48,371 nucleotides of DNA, taken from Desulfobulbaceae bacterium (GTDB taxonomy: Bacteria > Desulfobacterota > Desulfobulbia > Desulfobulbales > Desulfocapsaceae). Below the pieces are notes generated by a model. That model was not told the origin of the DNA, searched no databases, and saw only the letters and a list, made by a program, of their open reading frames with translations. Of this stretch, positions 18,365 through 27,394 are shown piece after piece. The position numbers and the translations under genes are program-made. The stretch is taken from contig QZLB01000182.1 of NCBI GenBank assembly GCA_004796425.1, forward strand, positions 1 through 48,371, written 5' to 3'. The stretch's first letter is position 1, and every line of letters starts with the position of its first letter.

Positions 18365-18367
18365 CAG

Positions 18368-19678
18368 TTATTCTTCTACGGTAACAGTTTTACGTTCGAA
18401 TAGGGCTTTTGAGAGGACCATGAGCTCGTACGGGTCTTTACTTCCGGTCAGCTCTCGGATCGAATGCATGCCAAAGGTAGGAGCGCCCACATCGGCAGTT
18501 GTAAGGCCTAATTTTGCTGAAAGCAGGGGACCAATCGTGCTGCCAGCAGGCATATCACTGTTCATAATAAAATCCTGGGTCTCAAGTCCGCAACTCTCGG
18601 CAAGATCTCTGATAAGAGAACCGGTAAGAGCATTGGTTGCATACCGTTGATTTGCATTAATTTTTATAACCGGACCATTGTTTAATGTAACCGGGTGGTC
18701 CGAATCGGTGAGACCCCCATAATTAGGATGCGTTGCATGCGCATTATCCAAAGAGAGAAAAAATGAGTTACGCATTCCAATCGATTTTTTTTCTGGGTTG
18801 GAATAGATTCTATTGAATACTTCATCTAGAAAATTACTGAGTGCGCCACTACTGGTTCGGGAACCGATCTCTTCATGGTTGGAGAGAACGATCATACTGT
18901 TGGTCTGATGTTTGGCAGTCGCAATTGACCGAATCGCGCTAAAGCAACTGAGCTGATTGTCCAATCTTGGAGCGCTGATGAAGTCGTCGTTAAGGCCAAT
19001 GTATACAGGTTCAGATGTGTCGTAGCAAAAAAGATCAAAACCAAGAAGTTTCTCGACCACCATTGATTGATATTGGTTTTTGAGGAAATCGAGAATTAGA
19101 GTGGGAAGTTGAATAGGGGAGTCTGATTCTTGTGCTCCCCATAAAGGACTCATGTGCTCCTGCACCTTGATGGGATTAGCCTCATTTGCCTTACGGTTGA
19201 GATGAATTGCGACACTGGGGATAAACAGCAGTGGCTTCTCCACATTGATGAGAAATGTCTCAAGTTTTCCAGTAGACAGTTTAACTACTACACGCCCGGC
19301 GATTGAAAGATCTCTGTCAAACCAAGTAGATAGTAGCGGGCCACCATATTTTTCGACACCTGTGAGGAAATAATCATCCGAGCCATTTTTTGAATGTGGT
19401 TTGATCTGCAATGCAGGGCTGTCGGTATGTGCACCAATAATGCGAAAACCCGCGGAAGGTTCTGACGTATGGTTCAAATGAAAGGCGATTAAAGTGCCAT
19501 TTCTTGAAACCAGGTAGGTTCCTGGTCGTTTTAATGCCCAATAGTCTGTCTCGAATAGTTGCTCATATCCCTTGGATTCAAGATAGGTAGAACAATTGTT
19601 TATGCAATGATAAGGGGTCGGGCTTGCTTGGATAAAATTGAATAGATCGCTATTATACGTTTTTATCTGCTTATCCAT
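18368..19678 (-). CDS. M18-family aminopeptidase
   Basis: A 436-residue cytosolic di-zinc aminopeptidase that removes acidic or neutral N-terminal residues. Metal-ligand blocks are visible: GAHTDSPALQIKPH, LSNHEEIGSRTSSGA with the catalytic Glu pair, LDNAHATHPNY, and FGMHSIRELTGSKDPY at the end. Length fits the family (about 430). I start at ATG 19678; a TTG two codons upstream is also open. Upstream of the lytic transglycosylase in the same operon. Confidence 0.94.
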   Translation of the reverse strand: MDKQIKTYNSDLFNFIQASPTPYHCINNCSTYLESKGYEQLFETDYWALKRPGTYLVSRNGTLIAFHLNHTSEPSAGFRIIGAHTDSPALQIKPHSKNGSDDYFLTGVEKYGGPLLSTWFDRDLSIAGRVVVKLSTGKLETFLINVEKPLLFIPSVAIHLNRKANEANPIKVQEHMSPLWGAQESDSPIQLPTLILDFLKNQYQSMVVEKLLGFDLFCYDTSEPVYIGLNDDFISAPRLDNQLSCFSAIRSIATAKHQTNSMIVLSNHEEIGSRTSSGALSNFLDEVFNRIYSNPEKKSIGMRNSFFLSLDNAHATHPNYGGLTDSDHPVTLNNGPVIKINANQRYATNALTGSLIRDLAESCGLETQDFIMNSDMPAGSTIGPLLSAKLGLTTADVGAPTFGMHSIRELTGSKDPYELMVLSKALFERKTVTVEE

Positions 19679-19720
19679 ATTCAAAAAGAGTGGGGATGTG
19701 GGTTGAGCGTGAATTTGGCT

Positions 19721-20464
19721 CTAGAGGAGTTCATTAACCGCTTGGTATGCTTCAACCATCAAACTGCGAGTGGCATTGGTTGCACCGCTGTAAACACTGA
19801 GTGGGTCTGCAACGGTCGCAGTGGGTTGAGAAGACTCAGCATCAGAAATATTGGTCGACTGTATTTCTTCCATCCGCTGCTGATTTAACTCCTGTTGAGC
19901 TCTGGAGAGTTCCGCAGTGGCTTGAGCGGCAATCTGACGGTCTGCAGCAGAGGGGCTTGCAGGCGCAAGCGCGGCTCTTTTAACGGTCTGCATCTTTGCT
20001 ATGGTCGCCTCAGGTGTATTCTCTCGCCCGATATCGATGGAAACCTCACCACCAACTGCATAAAGTCTGCCATCAGGTCCTCTTTGATACGTGAATGATG
20101 CTCCACCGCGTGCATATTGTCCTGCTGCGGCCAGATGGGCTCGCTCATGTGCTCTCACTTCAGTATCCCTGGCCTGGAGCTTGGTCAATACAGCTTGATC
20201 GTTGTAAGAAAGCTCTTCGGTTTGGTTGTTCGGCGATTGGTTACCTGCGCCGTCCTGATTTGTTCCGCTGGATTGGTCATCACCGTTCCGGCGCGCTAGT
20301 CTTCTGCCTTCTTCTGAGACTTGAACGGTCTCCTCAGGAGGTTGTACGGGATTGATGTTTTCTTGAGGCGTAACAGGGCGGTTTACAACACTTGAGTTGT
20401 CGCCCATGATGGTTCCCGTTTGTTGATAAAGCTGGGAAATATATGAAGAAGTCGCTCCGATCAT
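19721..20464 (-). CDS. SprA-related putative metalloprotease
   Basis: 247 residues. The conserved core RDTEVRAHERAHLAAAGQYARGG contains HERAH (HExxH), followed by FTYQRGPDGRLYAVGGEVSIDIG and PEATIAKMQTVKRAALAPA-type helices. This is the SprA-related family of putative metalloproteases found widely in Proteobacteria; no activity has been firmly established to my knowledge. The N-terminal 80 residues and the C-terminal tail are low-complexity (Gln, Ser, Asn-rich). No signal peptide. It lies just upstream of the M18 gene, 42 bp away. Confidence 0.82.
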   Translation of the reverse strand: MIGATSSYISQLYQQTGTIMGDNSSVVNRPVTPQENINPVQPPEETVQVSEEGRRLARRNGDDQSSGTNQDGAGNQSPNNQTEELSYNDQAVLTKLQARDTEVRAHERAHLAAAGQYARGGASFTYQRGPDGRLYAVGGEVSIDIGRENTPEATIAKMQTVKRAALAPASPSAADRQIAAQATAELSRAQQELNQQRMEEIQSTNISDAESSQPTATVADPLSVYSGATNATRSLMVEAYQAVNELL

Positions 20465-20585
20465 AATTGCCTGTTACGTAGTTGCAGTTTTCCTAATTAA
20501 ATATTAATACTTTTTAAGGAAAAAAGCAATGTTTCCGCGGGTACTGAAAAAGCTGAAAAGGGCGCAGAGAAAGGGTGCAGGAGCG

Positions 20586-21587
20586 TTACTGATACCTGAC
20601 CTTCAGATCATAGAGTTTATCAAGATATTCATCTCGAAGTTTCAGTTTGACATTGCTTGATTCAATTTCAGCAATAAGACTGTCAATCGGGGCGGAAATA
20701 TCGATCCCGAATTTATTTTTACCCGTACGGTTTGATTGATCAATGATCATGATTGCATAATAACTGACAATCATTCTGCTCATTGAATCCCTGCGAAAAA
20801 GATAGAGCCTGCCACCCATGGTATTAAGAAAGAAACCTGAATAAAGATACAGCGCGTTATCCGGCATGGTTATACCCAACTCTTTTGTGAGACAATTTCC
20901 ATCGACAGCAATGAGATAAAAATCGACGAGTACCTCTTCAAAACTATCTTTTTCCCGGTCAAGGATTCCTTTCAAAACGAAAATGTTCCGTTTCCCAATG
21001 ATCCGAAAAAAATGGGCGGTATTTTGCAACACGGTATAAAGATCATCGGTCTCTCCACTAACGACCGGTGGGTTGTCAATGAGTCGCTGGATCAGCTTGG
21101 GGAAATAGATGCTGCTCGGTTCATCGAGGGAAAAATTTTGGATGTATTGTTGTTCATCCAGATGGTTAAAGAATTTTTTGATGTTTTCAGCGCGAATAGC
21201 ACACTGCTGTTGCTCATTTTGCTGCTGAGTCTGTACTGGTAGTGGTGTGACGGGAGCGTCATCTGGTTTGCTCAGATCAGTTACAATGATTTGTCCTGAG
21301 CTAACCGTAGCCTGTTGAGTGTTATTGTTGGAATTTATTGAGACAGGAGGGGGGCTGTGGGTTTCCTGGTTGTTTTGATTTGCGATTCCAGGGACAATGA
21401 TGTCGGTGTTTCCTGTTGGGCGTGGTGGGTCGACGATACCTGAAACCGAATTTTTTTCTGAGTCAACAGATTGATAATAGTAACCGCCAAAAAGAAGAGC
21501 GATTAAGAGTACGAAACCAATGAGTATGAGCGTTTTGGTTGAACTCCCCCGTCCAACTCTACGTTGCGGTGCTTTTTCCTGGTCCAT
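20586..21587 (-). CDS. Membrane-anchored protein of unknown function
   Basis: 333 residues. A basic N-terminus (DQEKAPQRRVGRGSSTK) precedes one membrane segment at about 19-41 (LILIGFVLLIALLFGGYYY), then a Gln/Asn/Pro-rich linker to about residue 125, then a folded periplasmic domain of about 200 residues. The domain has no Cys pair or catalytic motif I can name. The layout is that of a type II single-pass envelope protein. The ribosome site GGAGAG precedes the ATG. I do not recognise the family. Confidence 0.65.
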   Translation of the reverse strand: MDQEKAPQRRVGRGSSTKTLILIGFVLLIALLFGGYYYQSVDSEKNSVSGIVDPPRPTGNTDIIVPGIANQNNQETHSPPPVSINSNNNTQQATVSSGQIIVTDLSKPDDAPVTPLPVQTQQQNEQQQCAIRAENIKKFFNHLDEQQYIQNFSLDEPSSIYFPKLIQRLIDNPPVVSGETDDLYTVLQNTAHFFRIIGKRNIFVLKGILDREKDSFEEVLVDFYLIAVDGNCLTKELGITMPDNALYLYSGFFLNTMGGRLYLFRRDSMSRMIVSYYAIMIIDQSNRTGKNKFGIDISAPIDSLIAEIESSNVKLKLRDEYLDKLYDLKVRYQ

Positions 21588-21753
21588 AATAATCTCTCCG
21601 GATTGGAAACGGTCTGAGGTTGGCTCACACTATACAAAGTGGTTGATCGTAAGTCACCAAAGAAAAGACGGGAGTAGCTTTAACTGGTGATGAATCTGCG
21701 TTAACGATAGCAAGGGAACAGGTTTAGAAAATAGGGGGAGGATCTGATAATAC

Positions 21754-21782
21754 TTGACGTCTGAAAACGAAAACACTATTCT
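21754..21782 (+). promoter_or_regulatory. Sigma-70 promoter of the pyrophosphatase gene
   Basis: TTGACG (21754-21759) and TATTCT (21777-21782) are separated by 17 bp, giving a leader of about 70 nt before the ATG at 21861. Confidence 0.5.
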
Positions 21783-21860
21783 ATCTGATCCCGTAACAGG
21801 GGCAAGTATTTAATCAATTTTGCAGTATTTCTATAATAAAAACAATTTCGGAGGATTACT

Positions 21861-22790
21861 ATGACTATTAGTGTAGTTGGACATTCAAACCCAGATACCG
21901 ATTCCGTAACTTCAGCAATCGCACTGGCCGCCTTGATGAACGCACAGGGACAAGATGCAAAAGCTACCATGCAAAGCTCTGCTGACGACCTGAATCCTGA
22001 GTCTAAAATGGTTCTTGACCGTTTTGGTATGGCGGCACCTGAGATGATTGATGATGCAGCTGGAAAGCAAATTGCACTGGTTGATTTCAGCGATATCGCT
22101 CAGGGCCCAGCAAATCTTTCCGACGCAGAAGTTGTGGCGATCGTAGATCATCATAAAATTGGTGATGTTACTACTAATAACCCGATCCTTTTCAGAGCCG
22201 AGCCTGTTGGCTGCACCGGCACCGTGCTGAACAAGATGTTCAAGGAAGCAGGCGTTGCAATTCCTAAGGATGTTGCCGGTGGAATGCTTGCTGCCATCCT
22301 CAGTGATACTGTTAACTTCAAATCGCCCACCTGCACCGAAGCTGACAAAGCTGCAGTTGCAGAGCTGAAAGGTGTTGCGGGTGTTGAGGATACCGAAGAA
22401 CTGTTCATGGATATGCTGAAAGCAAAATCTTCGGTTGACGGCGTTCCTGCAAAAGACCTGCTGTTCAGAGATTACAAAGATTTCGATATGAATGGTAACA
22501 AAGTTGGTATCGGACAGCTCGAGCTGGCAACCCTTGATCAGGTAGCGGACATTCGTGCTGATCTGATGGGTGCAATGGAAGAAGTCAAGGCAGACGGTCG
22601 TCACAGTGTACTGCTGATGCTCACCGATGTTGTTAAAGAAGGAACTGACCTCGTCGTTCTTTCTGATGATCCAGCACTCGTTGAAAAAGCTTTTGGTGGC
22701 AAACTTGAGAATTCATCCATGTGGGTTGAAGGTATGATGAGCCGCAAAAAGCAGACCGTACCGAATCTTCAGAATGCATTTGGCTGCTAA
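21861..22790 (+). CDS. ppaC: Manganese-dependent inorganic pyrophosphatase (family II)
   Basis: A 309-residue DHH-family phosphatase that hydrolyses pyrophosphate to phosphate in the cytosol, pulling biosynthetic reactions (in sulfate reducers also sulfate activation) forward. Motifs: GHSNPDTDSVTSAIA, VDFSD, DHHKIGD, the ILSDTVNFKSPTCTEAD block and the C-terminal SRKKQTVPNL. Length is exactly that of the short form without CBS domains. GGAGG precedes the ATG. Composition is somewhat richer in GC-type codons than neighbours, in line with high expression. Confidence 0.97.
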   Translation: MTISVVGHSNPDTDSVTSAIALAALMNAQGQDAKATMQSSADDLNPESKMVLDRFGMAAPEMIDDAAGKQIALVDFSDIAQGPANLSDAEVVAIVDHHKIGDVTTNNPILFRAEPVGCTGTVLNKMFKEAGVAIPKDVAGGMLAAILSDTVNFKSPTCTEADKAAVAELKGVAGVEDTEELFMDMLKAKSSVDGVPAKDLLFRDYKDFDMNGNKVGIGQLELATLDQVADIRADLMGAMEEVKADGRHSVLLMLTDVVKEGTDLVVLSDDPALVEKAFGGKLENSSMWVEGMMSRKKQTVPNLQNAFGC

Positions 22791-22813
22791 GCTGCTATAG
22801 AAGATTAAGTAAT

Positions 22814-22853
22814 AAAAAGGGCCTGGTCGTCATATGAGATCAGGCCCTTTTTT
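22814..22853. terminator. Bidirectional terminator between ppaC and the UshA-like gene
   Basis: The stem GGGCCTGGTC/GATCAGGCCC with a 9-nt loop is flanked by an A run on the left and a T run on the right, so it can stop transcription from both converging genes. Confidence 0.88.
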
Positions 22854-22881
22854 GTTGAATACCGCACTCGCCATTAACTGT

Positions 22882-23997
22882 TCAGAACCCGGCTGTTTGA
22901 AGAAGCTTCCTCATCTCCTGATCTTCAACCATCCTGCTATCTAGAACCATTGATCTTGAACGAAAGGTCGAGCGATCAGTTCTCTGCTGCGTGTTGTCCT
23001 TCTTCTTTTCAGTCTCTTCAATAAGGGTGATTAACTGGTTTTTTCTATCTAGCAATTGTTTCTGTTTCTCGTCGCTCTTTTGAGCCGATGATTTGGAACT
23101 TTTGTTCTTCATGAGCAGTCGATTGACCCGGTTCAGGCTTCGTTTGAGCCGAGATATCTGTTTTTGATAATCAACTTTCCAGGGCTTTCCCCGCCAGGTG
23201 ATTTCAAGGATTCCTAAAGATTTTCCCAACTCAGCGGTTTGGGTAATGAGCGAATCACTAAATTGCAGTGAATTAATACTTCCGTGACGGGAATCACCTC
23301 CAATTACAATGTCTATGCCCTCAATCTGATTTGTTATAACTTCTACAACGCGTGCCTGTCTCAGTGTTGACAGGAGAATGATTATATCGTGAGTGGGTCG
23401 TAACGATTTAACATTTTGAGATAATTCAGTTATACCTTCGGTGATGTAAAAATCTGAAGTCTGAAGAGAGGTGGTTCCAGTGATCCCGATGATCGCGACA
23501 TCCAACCCGGCCATTTGATAACTTTTATACGGTTCAAAAACAAGATCACCCGATTGGTGGTAGAAATTGCAGGAGATCAACGGGAGCTTTGTTGCTTTGA
23601 GTTGCTCGATAATTGATTCTTCTGAGAGCAGATCATAGGGGCCGACACCAATTGCATCATACCCCATGAGCTTGTAAGCTTCCGAGATGGCAATGGTCTT
23701 CCTCAGAGCTTGTTCTCTATTTGTGGTATTTGTTTTCTCGTTCAGTATGTTCCCCGCGTCAACCAACAGAGATTCATAATATTTTTCCTGGAGTTCTTTT
23801 ATGGCCGTTGCTTTTCTGGACAGACCGCCCTGAAGAGAGTCGCTTCATCCACATGGGTGCAGTTCACCCTTCAGGTTTGTCGTGTGCAGGATTGCAAATT
23901 CAGCGTCTGTAGCGTTGGCTCTACCTTTTGTGGCAATAGAACAAAGCAAGGTAACGAGAAGGGTAAATGATAAGATTTGAGTAAGTTTTGGTATCAT
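22882..23997 (-). CDS. UshA-like selenoprotein (in-frame UGA = Sec51, Cys-Gly-Sec motif)
   Basis: Read through UGA (23847-23845) this is a 371-residue exported protein. The signal peptide spans about 1-29 (hydrophobic LSFTLLVTLLCSIA). Then come FAILHTTNLKGELHPCG-Sec-SDSLQGGLSRKATAI, LLVDAGN, and AYKLMGYDAIGVGPYDLL, the fold of the UshA/5'-nucleotidase metallophosphatases. The usual N-terminal metal motif (NDxH) and GGHTH are replaced by TNLK and GGDSRHG, so hydrolase activity is doubtful. The C49-G50-Sec51 group points to redox chemistry. Relatives in Desulfobacterota have a Cys at this place. The last 110 residues are a charged coiled coil. The ATG overlaps the rarA stop as ATGA. Without readthrough the protein would be called from TTG 23766 and lose its signal peptide. 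Substrate unknown. Confidence 0.85.
23811..23847 (-). promoter_or_regulatory. Bacterial SECIS element and UGA of the UshA-like gene
   Basis: UGA (23847-23845) is followed after 18 nt by the loop GGUCU (23826-23822) on a stem GGGC/GUCC. This extends through an A-A mismatch into CUCUUC/GAAAAG pairing with one more mismatch. The distance equals that in E. coli fdhF and the loop is identical to that of the rhodanese SECIS in this window. Confidence 0.83.
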
Positions 23998-25328
23998 GAA
24001 TGTTTTTTTCGCTTATTTAATAGTGTTCGCCATTTATCGAGTCGATCTTTTATTACTGATTCATACCCCCGTGTAGTTGGAGTATAAAAAAACTGTTTTT
24101 CAAGATTATCTGGCAGGTGTGTTTGTTCAACCAATCCTTCTGGATCATCATGTGCATACTGGTAATTCTTGCCATATTCCAACTCTTTCATTAGTTTCGT
24201 CGGAGCATTCCTCAGGTGGAGTGGAACGGGCAGAGAACCGGTTTTGTTGATCAATCTGCTCACTGAGTGTGATGCTTTATAAAGTGCGTTACTTTTCGGA
24301 GCAGTTGCGAGATAAACAACCACCTGTGCCAGTGCCAATTCCCCTTCGGGGGATCCAAGTTTATGATAAGTTTCCCACCCTGTGTGAGCCTGGGTGAGGG
24401 CATGAGGATCTGCCAGGCCAATATCTTCAGAGGCAAACCTGAGTAGCCTGCGGGCAATGTACAATGGGTTTTCACCTCCAAGAATCATCCTATAGAACCA
24501 GTAAAGAGCCCCGTCAGGGTCTGAATCACGCAAGCTCTTGTGAAGTGCCGAAATCTGGTCGTAATGGTGATCCCCGGATTTATCGTACCGATAGCTTTTT
24601 TCCTGTAATGCAAGATTTGCGGTTTCAAGGTCAATTATCTGATTTGAGGTGTTATTGTGGGTAGCAGAGAGAAGGGAGACTGAAATATCAAGAAGATTGA
24701 GTGCTTTTCGACCATCTCCATCTGCGTTTGCAGCAATAAATTCAAGCGCCTCATCGGTGATCTTGACCAGATTGTCACCATATCCCCTTGAATCATTGAG
24801 GGCGTTAGATAAAATCAGGGTGATTTCTTCTTGTCTCAATGGTTGGAGTACAAATACCTGACAGCGAGAGAGAAGGGGAGAAATAACCTGAAACGATGGG
24901 TTTTCAGTAGTAGCGCCAATTAATGTGAATAAACCGCTCTCCACATGGGGCAAAAAGGCATCCTGTTGACTTTTGTTAAACCGATGTATTTCATCAACAA
25001 AAAAAATGGTTCCTGCAGATTCCTCTTCTCGCCGTCGGGTGGCTTCTTCAACGACGTTTCGCACTTCCTTTACACCTGATAGTACCGCGGAGAAAAAGAC
25101 AAAATGAGCGTTGCTGCTTCCAGAGATGATTTTGGCCAGACTTGTTTTACCTGTGCCGGGAGGCCCCCAGAAAATCATCGATGGGATTGATTTGCCCATA
25201 ATCAATTTATAGAGAATCTTATCCTTACCCAAGAGATGTTCCTGACCGATAAATTTATCAATGGACTCTGGGCGCACGCGTTCGGCGAGCGGAATTGATG
25301 CTTGATCTGGTATTTTTTCGGTTTGCAA
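23994..25328 (-). CDS. rarA: Replication-associated recombination protein A (RarA/MgsA, AAA+ ATPase)
   Basis: A 444-residue clamp-loader-like AAA+ ATPase acting at stalled replication forks. Walker A is GPPGTGKTSLA, Walker B is IFFVDEIHRFNKSQQDAFL, sensor 1 is LIGATTENPSF, and the sensor 2/helical part has DGDGRKALNLLD. The C-terminal tetramerisation domain (SLRDSDPDGALYWFYRMILGGENPLYIARRL, ending near the GYE block) completes the family. Its stop codon overlaps the start of the UshA-like selenoprotein gene (ATGA), which suggests translational coupling although no functional link is apparent. Confidence 0.96.
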   Translation of the reverse strand: MQTEKIPDQASIPLAERVRPESIDKFIGQEHLLGKDKILYKLIMGKSIPSMIFWGPPGTGKTSLAKIISGSSNAHFVFFSAVLSGVKEVRNVVEEATRRREEESAGTIFFVDEIHRFNKSQQDAFLPHVESGLFTLIGATTENPSFQVISPLLSRCQVFVLQPLRQEEITLILSNALNDSRGYGDNLVKITDEALEFIAANADGDGRKALNLLDISVSLLSATHNNTSNQIIDLETANLALQEKSYRYDKSGDHHYDQISALHKSLRDSDPDGALYWFYRMILGGENPLYIARRLLRFASEDIGLADPHALTQAHTGWETYHKLGSPEGELALAQVVVYLATAPKSNALYKASHSVSRLINKTGSLPVPLHLRNAPTKLMKELEYGKNYQYAHDDPEGLVEQTHLPDNLEKQFFYTPTTRGYESVIKDRLDKWRTLLNKRKKHS

Positions 25329-25493
25329 AGCTATCTCTCACACTTTCCATTAAAGAAGTTCATATTCGTTATCTGTTTTACCAAAAATAAGTGTTATCGG
25401 CATCGTCCATTTGAATTAATCAACTCAAAGTTATAGGCTAAAATGAAGACGGTTAAGGTTGTCTTAGTTGGTATAGGCGATGAAGGGTGGGGA

Positions 25494-27041
25494 ATGCAGA
25501 ACGATCAGAAAATTATCATAATAGACCCGGAAGTTGCGACGGCTGATCTTTGTCGATCAGTACTTTCAAATTACGGGTATACCATACTATGCGCTGAATC
25601 AGCAGAAAAAGGATGCGAGCTCAACGGTCAGCATGGATTTGATCTGGTAATAACCGTAGACTTACTCCCCGGACTCGACGGCATAGAAGCGTTTGAAATT
25701 ATGCGGGAAAGCCAACCCAGTATTCAGGGAATTCTGGTTTCGGCAAATCCCAGTATCGCCCATTTGCGAAGAGCGCTTAATAGTGGTTTCAGTGGTTTCT
25801 TGACAAAACCGATTGTTCGATCGGCCCTGGTCCAAAGAATCGAGGATATCAAGAGAAATTCTGCAGTCGGAGTCGATCATACCCGGTATAAAATTCTGAT
25901 TCCATTATATGAATATGGAACAGATTTTTTAAACGCTACCACTCAAGATGAGATTTTTGAGATCCTGTTTAATGCGTTGGAAGACGACCTTGGTGTTCCA
26001 GCTGCCACGGTCATGATGCCAGACGAAGCGCAGGAAATTATCAGGGTAGTTGCCTCAAGAAATATGAGTATTCCACTGGAGGATGGGTTTGAAGTGAAAA
26101 GTGGGGATCGCATCTCGGGGTGGGTATATCAAAAAGCAGAACCGGTTATATTAAATAAAAGAACGCAAAAAGATTCCCCGTTTTCAAAACGTTTAGAGCG
26201 TGAAGAAGTTACAGCGTCGATCTCATTTCCAATGATCCATGAAGGAAAAGTAATCGGGGTTCTGAACATTACCAATGACAGGGATGAGGTCGAGTATACA
26301 AATGCTGATTTTGAATATTTATCGGTTCTCTGCAATTTCACCGTTCTTGCCCTTGAAAAAATCAAATACCAACAGGAGCGAGAACAGCGTTTGCACATGC
26401 AAACTCTGATGCAACAATATGTTTCTGAAGAAGTGGCCGAACTCATTCTTACCCGGAAGGTTAACCCGCTTACCATTGGGGAATTAACCCACCTTACCGT
26501 GATTTTTGCTGATATAAGACATTACACCAGACTCGTCCAAGCTATACCACTCAGACAGACCCGTCAATTTCTCAACGAATTTTTTGATATCTTTGTGGCA
26601 CAAATATACAAACGAAAAGGAACACTTGATAAGTTTATGGGTGATGCCGCCCTGGCGATATTTGGTGCTCCGGTGAAAATAGGCAATACCAACCATAACG
26701 CCCTGCAATCGGCATGTGGAATTGCTGAAGGTTTTCAGGTATTGAAAAACAGATGGCTGGAAAAATATAAGGAATTCAAAGAGGTAGAGCTTGGGATCGG
26801 GATAAGCTCTGGAAATATGTTCATTGGTAATCTCGGATCAGACGAACGACTAGACTATACGGTCATCGGGCCGGAAGTAAATATCGCTCAAAGGCTTGCT
26901 GCGATGGGGGTAGGTAATCGTATTTTGATAACTGAACCAGTTTATAAAGCTCTTCCGGATACTCACGGTTCGCTCGAAGCAATGCAAGTAAGATTGCGGG
27001 GCATAGAAAATGAAGTAACGGTGTATGAAGTAGTAGTTTGA
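25494..27041 (+). CDS. Receiver-GAF-class III nucleotide cyclase
   Basis: About 515 residues. Receiver-like domain at 1-120 (KIIIIDPE, SAN, FLTKP with the conserved Lys). The phospho-acceptor region reads ITVDLLPGLDG, so the Asp is one residue closer to the Pro than usual and the normal place holds Val; phosphorylation is uncertain. A GAF domain follows at about 130-290, then a class III cyclase at about 320-510 with VIFADIRHYT and DKFMGDAALAIFGAP (both metal Asp) and YTVIGPEVNIAQRLAA (Asn and Arg of the transition state). The Lys in LDKF suggests ATP, hence cAMP. Start chosen at ATG 25494; an in-frame ATG at 25443 is possible. Confidence 0.9.
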   Translation: MQNDQKIIIIDPEVATADLCRSVLSNYGYTILCAESAEKGCELNGQHGFDLVITVDLLPGLDGIEAFEIMRESQPSIQGILVSANPSIAHLRRALNSGFSGFLTKPIVRSALVQRIEDIKRNSAVGVDHTRYKILIPLYEYGTDFLNATTQDEIFEILFNALEDDLGVPAATVMMPDEAQEIIRVVASRNMSIPLEDGFEVKSGDRISGWVYQKAEPVILNKRTQKDSPFSKRLEREEVTASISFPMIHEGKVIGVLNITNDRDEVEYTNADFEYLSVLCNFTVLALEKIKYQQEREQRLHMQTLMQQYVSEEVAELILTRKVNPLTIGELTHLTVIFADIRHYTRLVQAIPLRQTRQFLNEFFDIFVAQIYKRKGTLDKFMGDAALAIFGAPVKIGNTNHNALQSACGIAEGFQVLKNRWLEKYKEFKEVELGIGISSGNMFIGNLGSDERLDYTVIGPEVNIAQRLAAMGVGNRILITEPVYKALPDTHGSLEAMQVRLRGIENEVTVYEVVV

Positions 27042-27045
27042 TCAC

Positions 27046-27261
27046 TCATGCACACCTGAAAGAGGTTTCTTTGTAGGTTATCACGTCACCTTTCTTGAGT
27101 TGTTTGCCACGCTCGAACACAATAATCCCATTTACTGAAATAAGTCCCTCGGTAATCAGGAATTTAGCTTCAAGGCCATCTGAGACGAGATCGGATAACT
27201 TCAAAAATTGACCAAGTCTGATTGGATATTTCGTTATCGTTACTGCTTTTGCTGTATCCAT
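27046..27261 (-). CDS. Small S4-domain RNA-binding protein (YbcJ-like)
   Basis: 71 residues forming one S4 domain: IRLGQFLKLSDLV, AKFLITEGLISVNG, RGKQLKKGDVI. This is the small YbcJ/YaaA group, presumed to bind structured RNA. I start at ATG 27261 after GAGG; a GTG seven codons upstream is also open. Convergent with the cyclase gene, with only 4 bp between stops. Confidence 0.85.
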   Translation of the reverse strand: MDTAKAVTITKYPIRLGQFLKLSDLVSDGLEAKFLITEGLISVNGIIVFERGKQLKKGDVITYKETSFRCA

Positions 27262-27297
27262 GGTTATAAAATCCTCAATCACAGAAATTCGCTGAAG

Positions 27298-27320
27298 AAC
27301 CGACTATGATTCGGTTTTTT
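27298..27320 (+). terminator. Possible intrinsic terminator, plus strand
   Basis: AACCGA (27298-27303) pairs with TCGGTT (27311-27316) across a 7-nt loop and is followed by T residues. It could end readthrough from the cyclase gene, although it lies about 250 bp beyond its stop and upstream of the S4 gene on the other strand. Confidence 0.4.
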
Positions 27321-27394
27321 ATCTCGATGAAAAAACGATTTGGACAATAATTGTCATCGCTTGAAAAAGCCAGTGATTATTTAGATAGGAAATG

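Noticed and set aside
22882-23766. UshA-like protein starting at TTG 23766
   Set aside because: It would begin in the middle of the conserved LLVDAGN strand and lack a signal peptide; the readthrough version has both.
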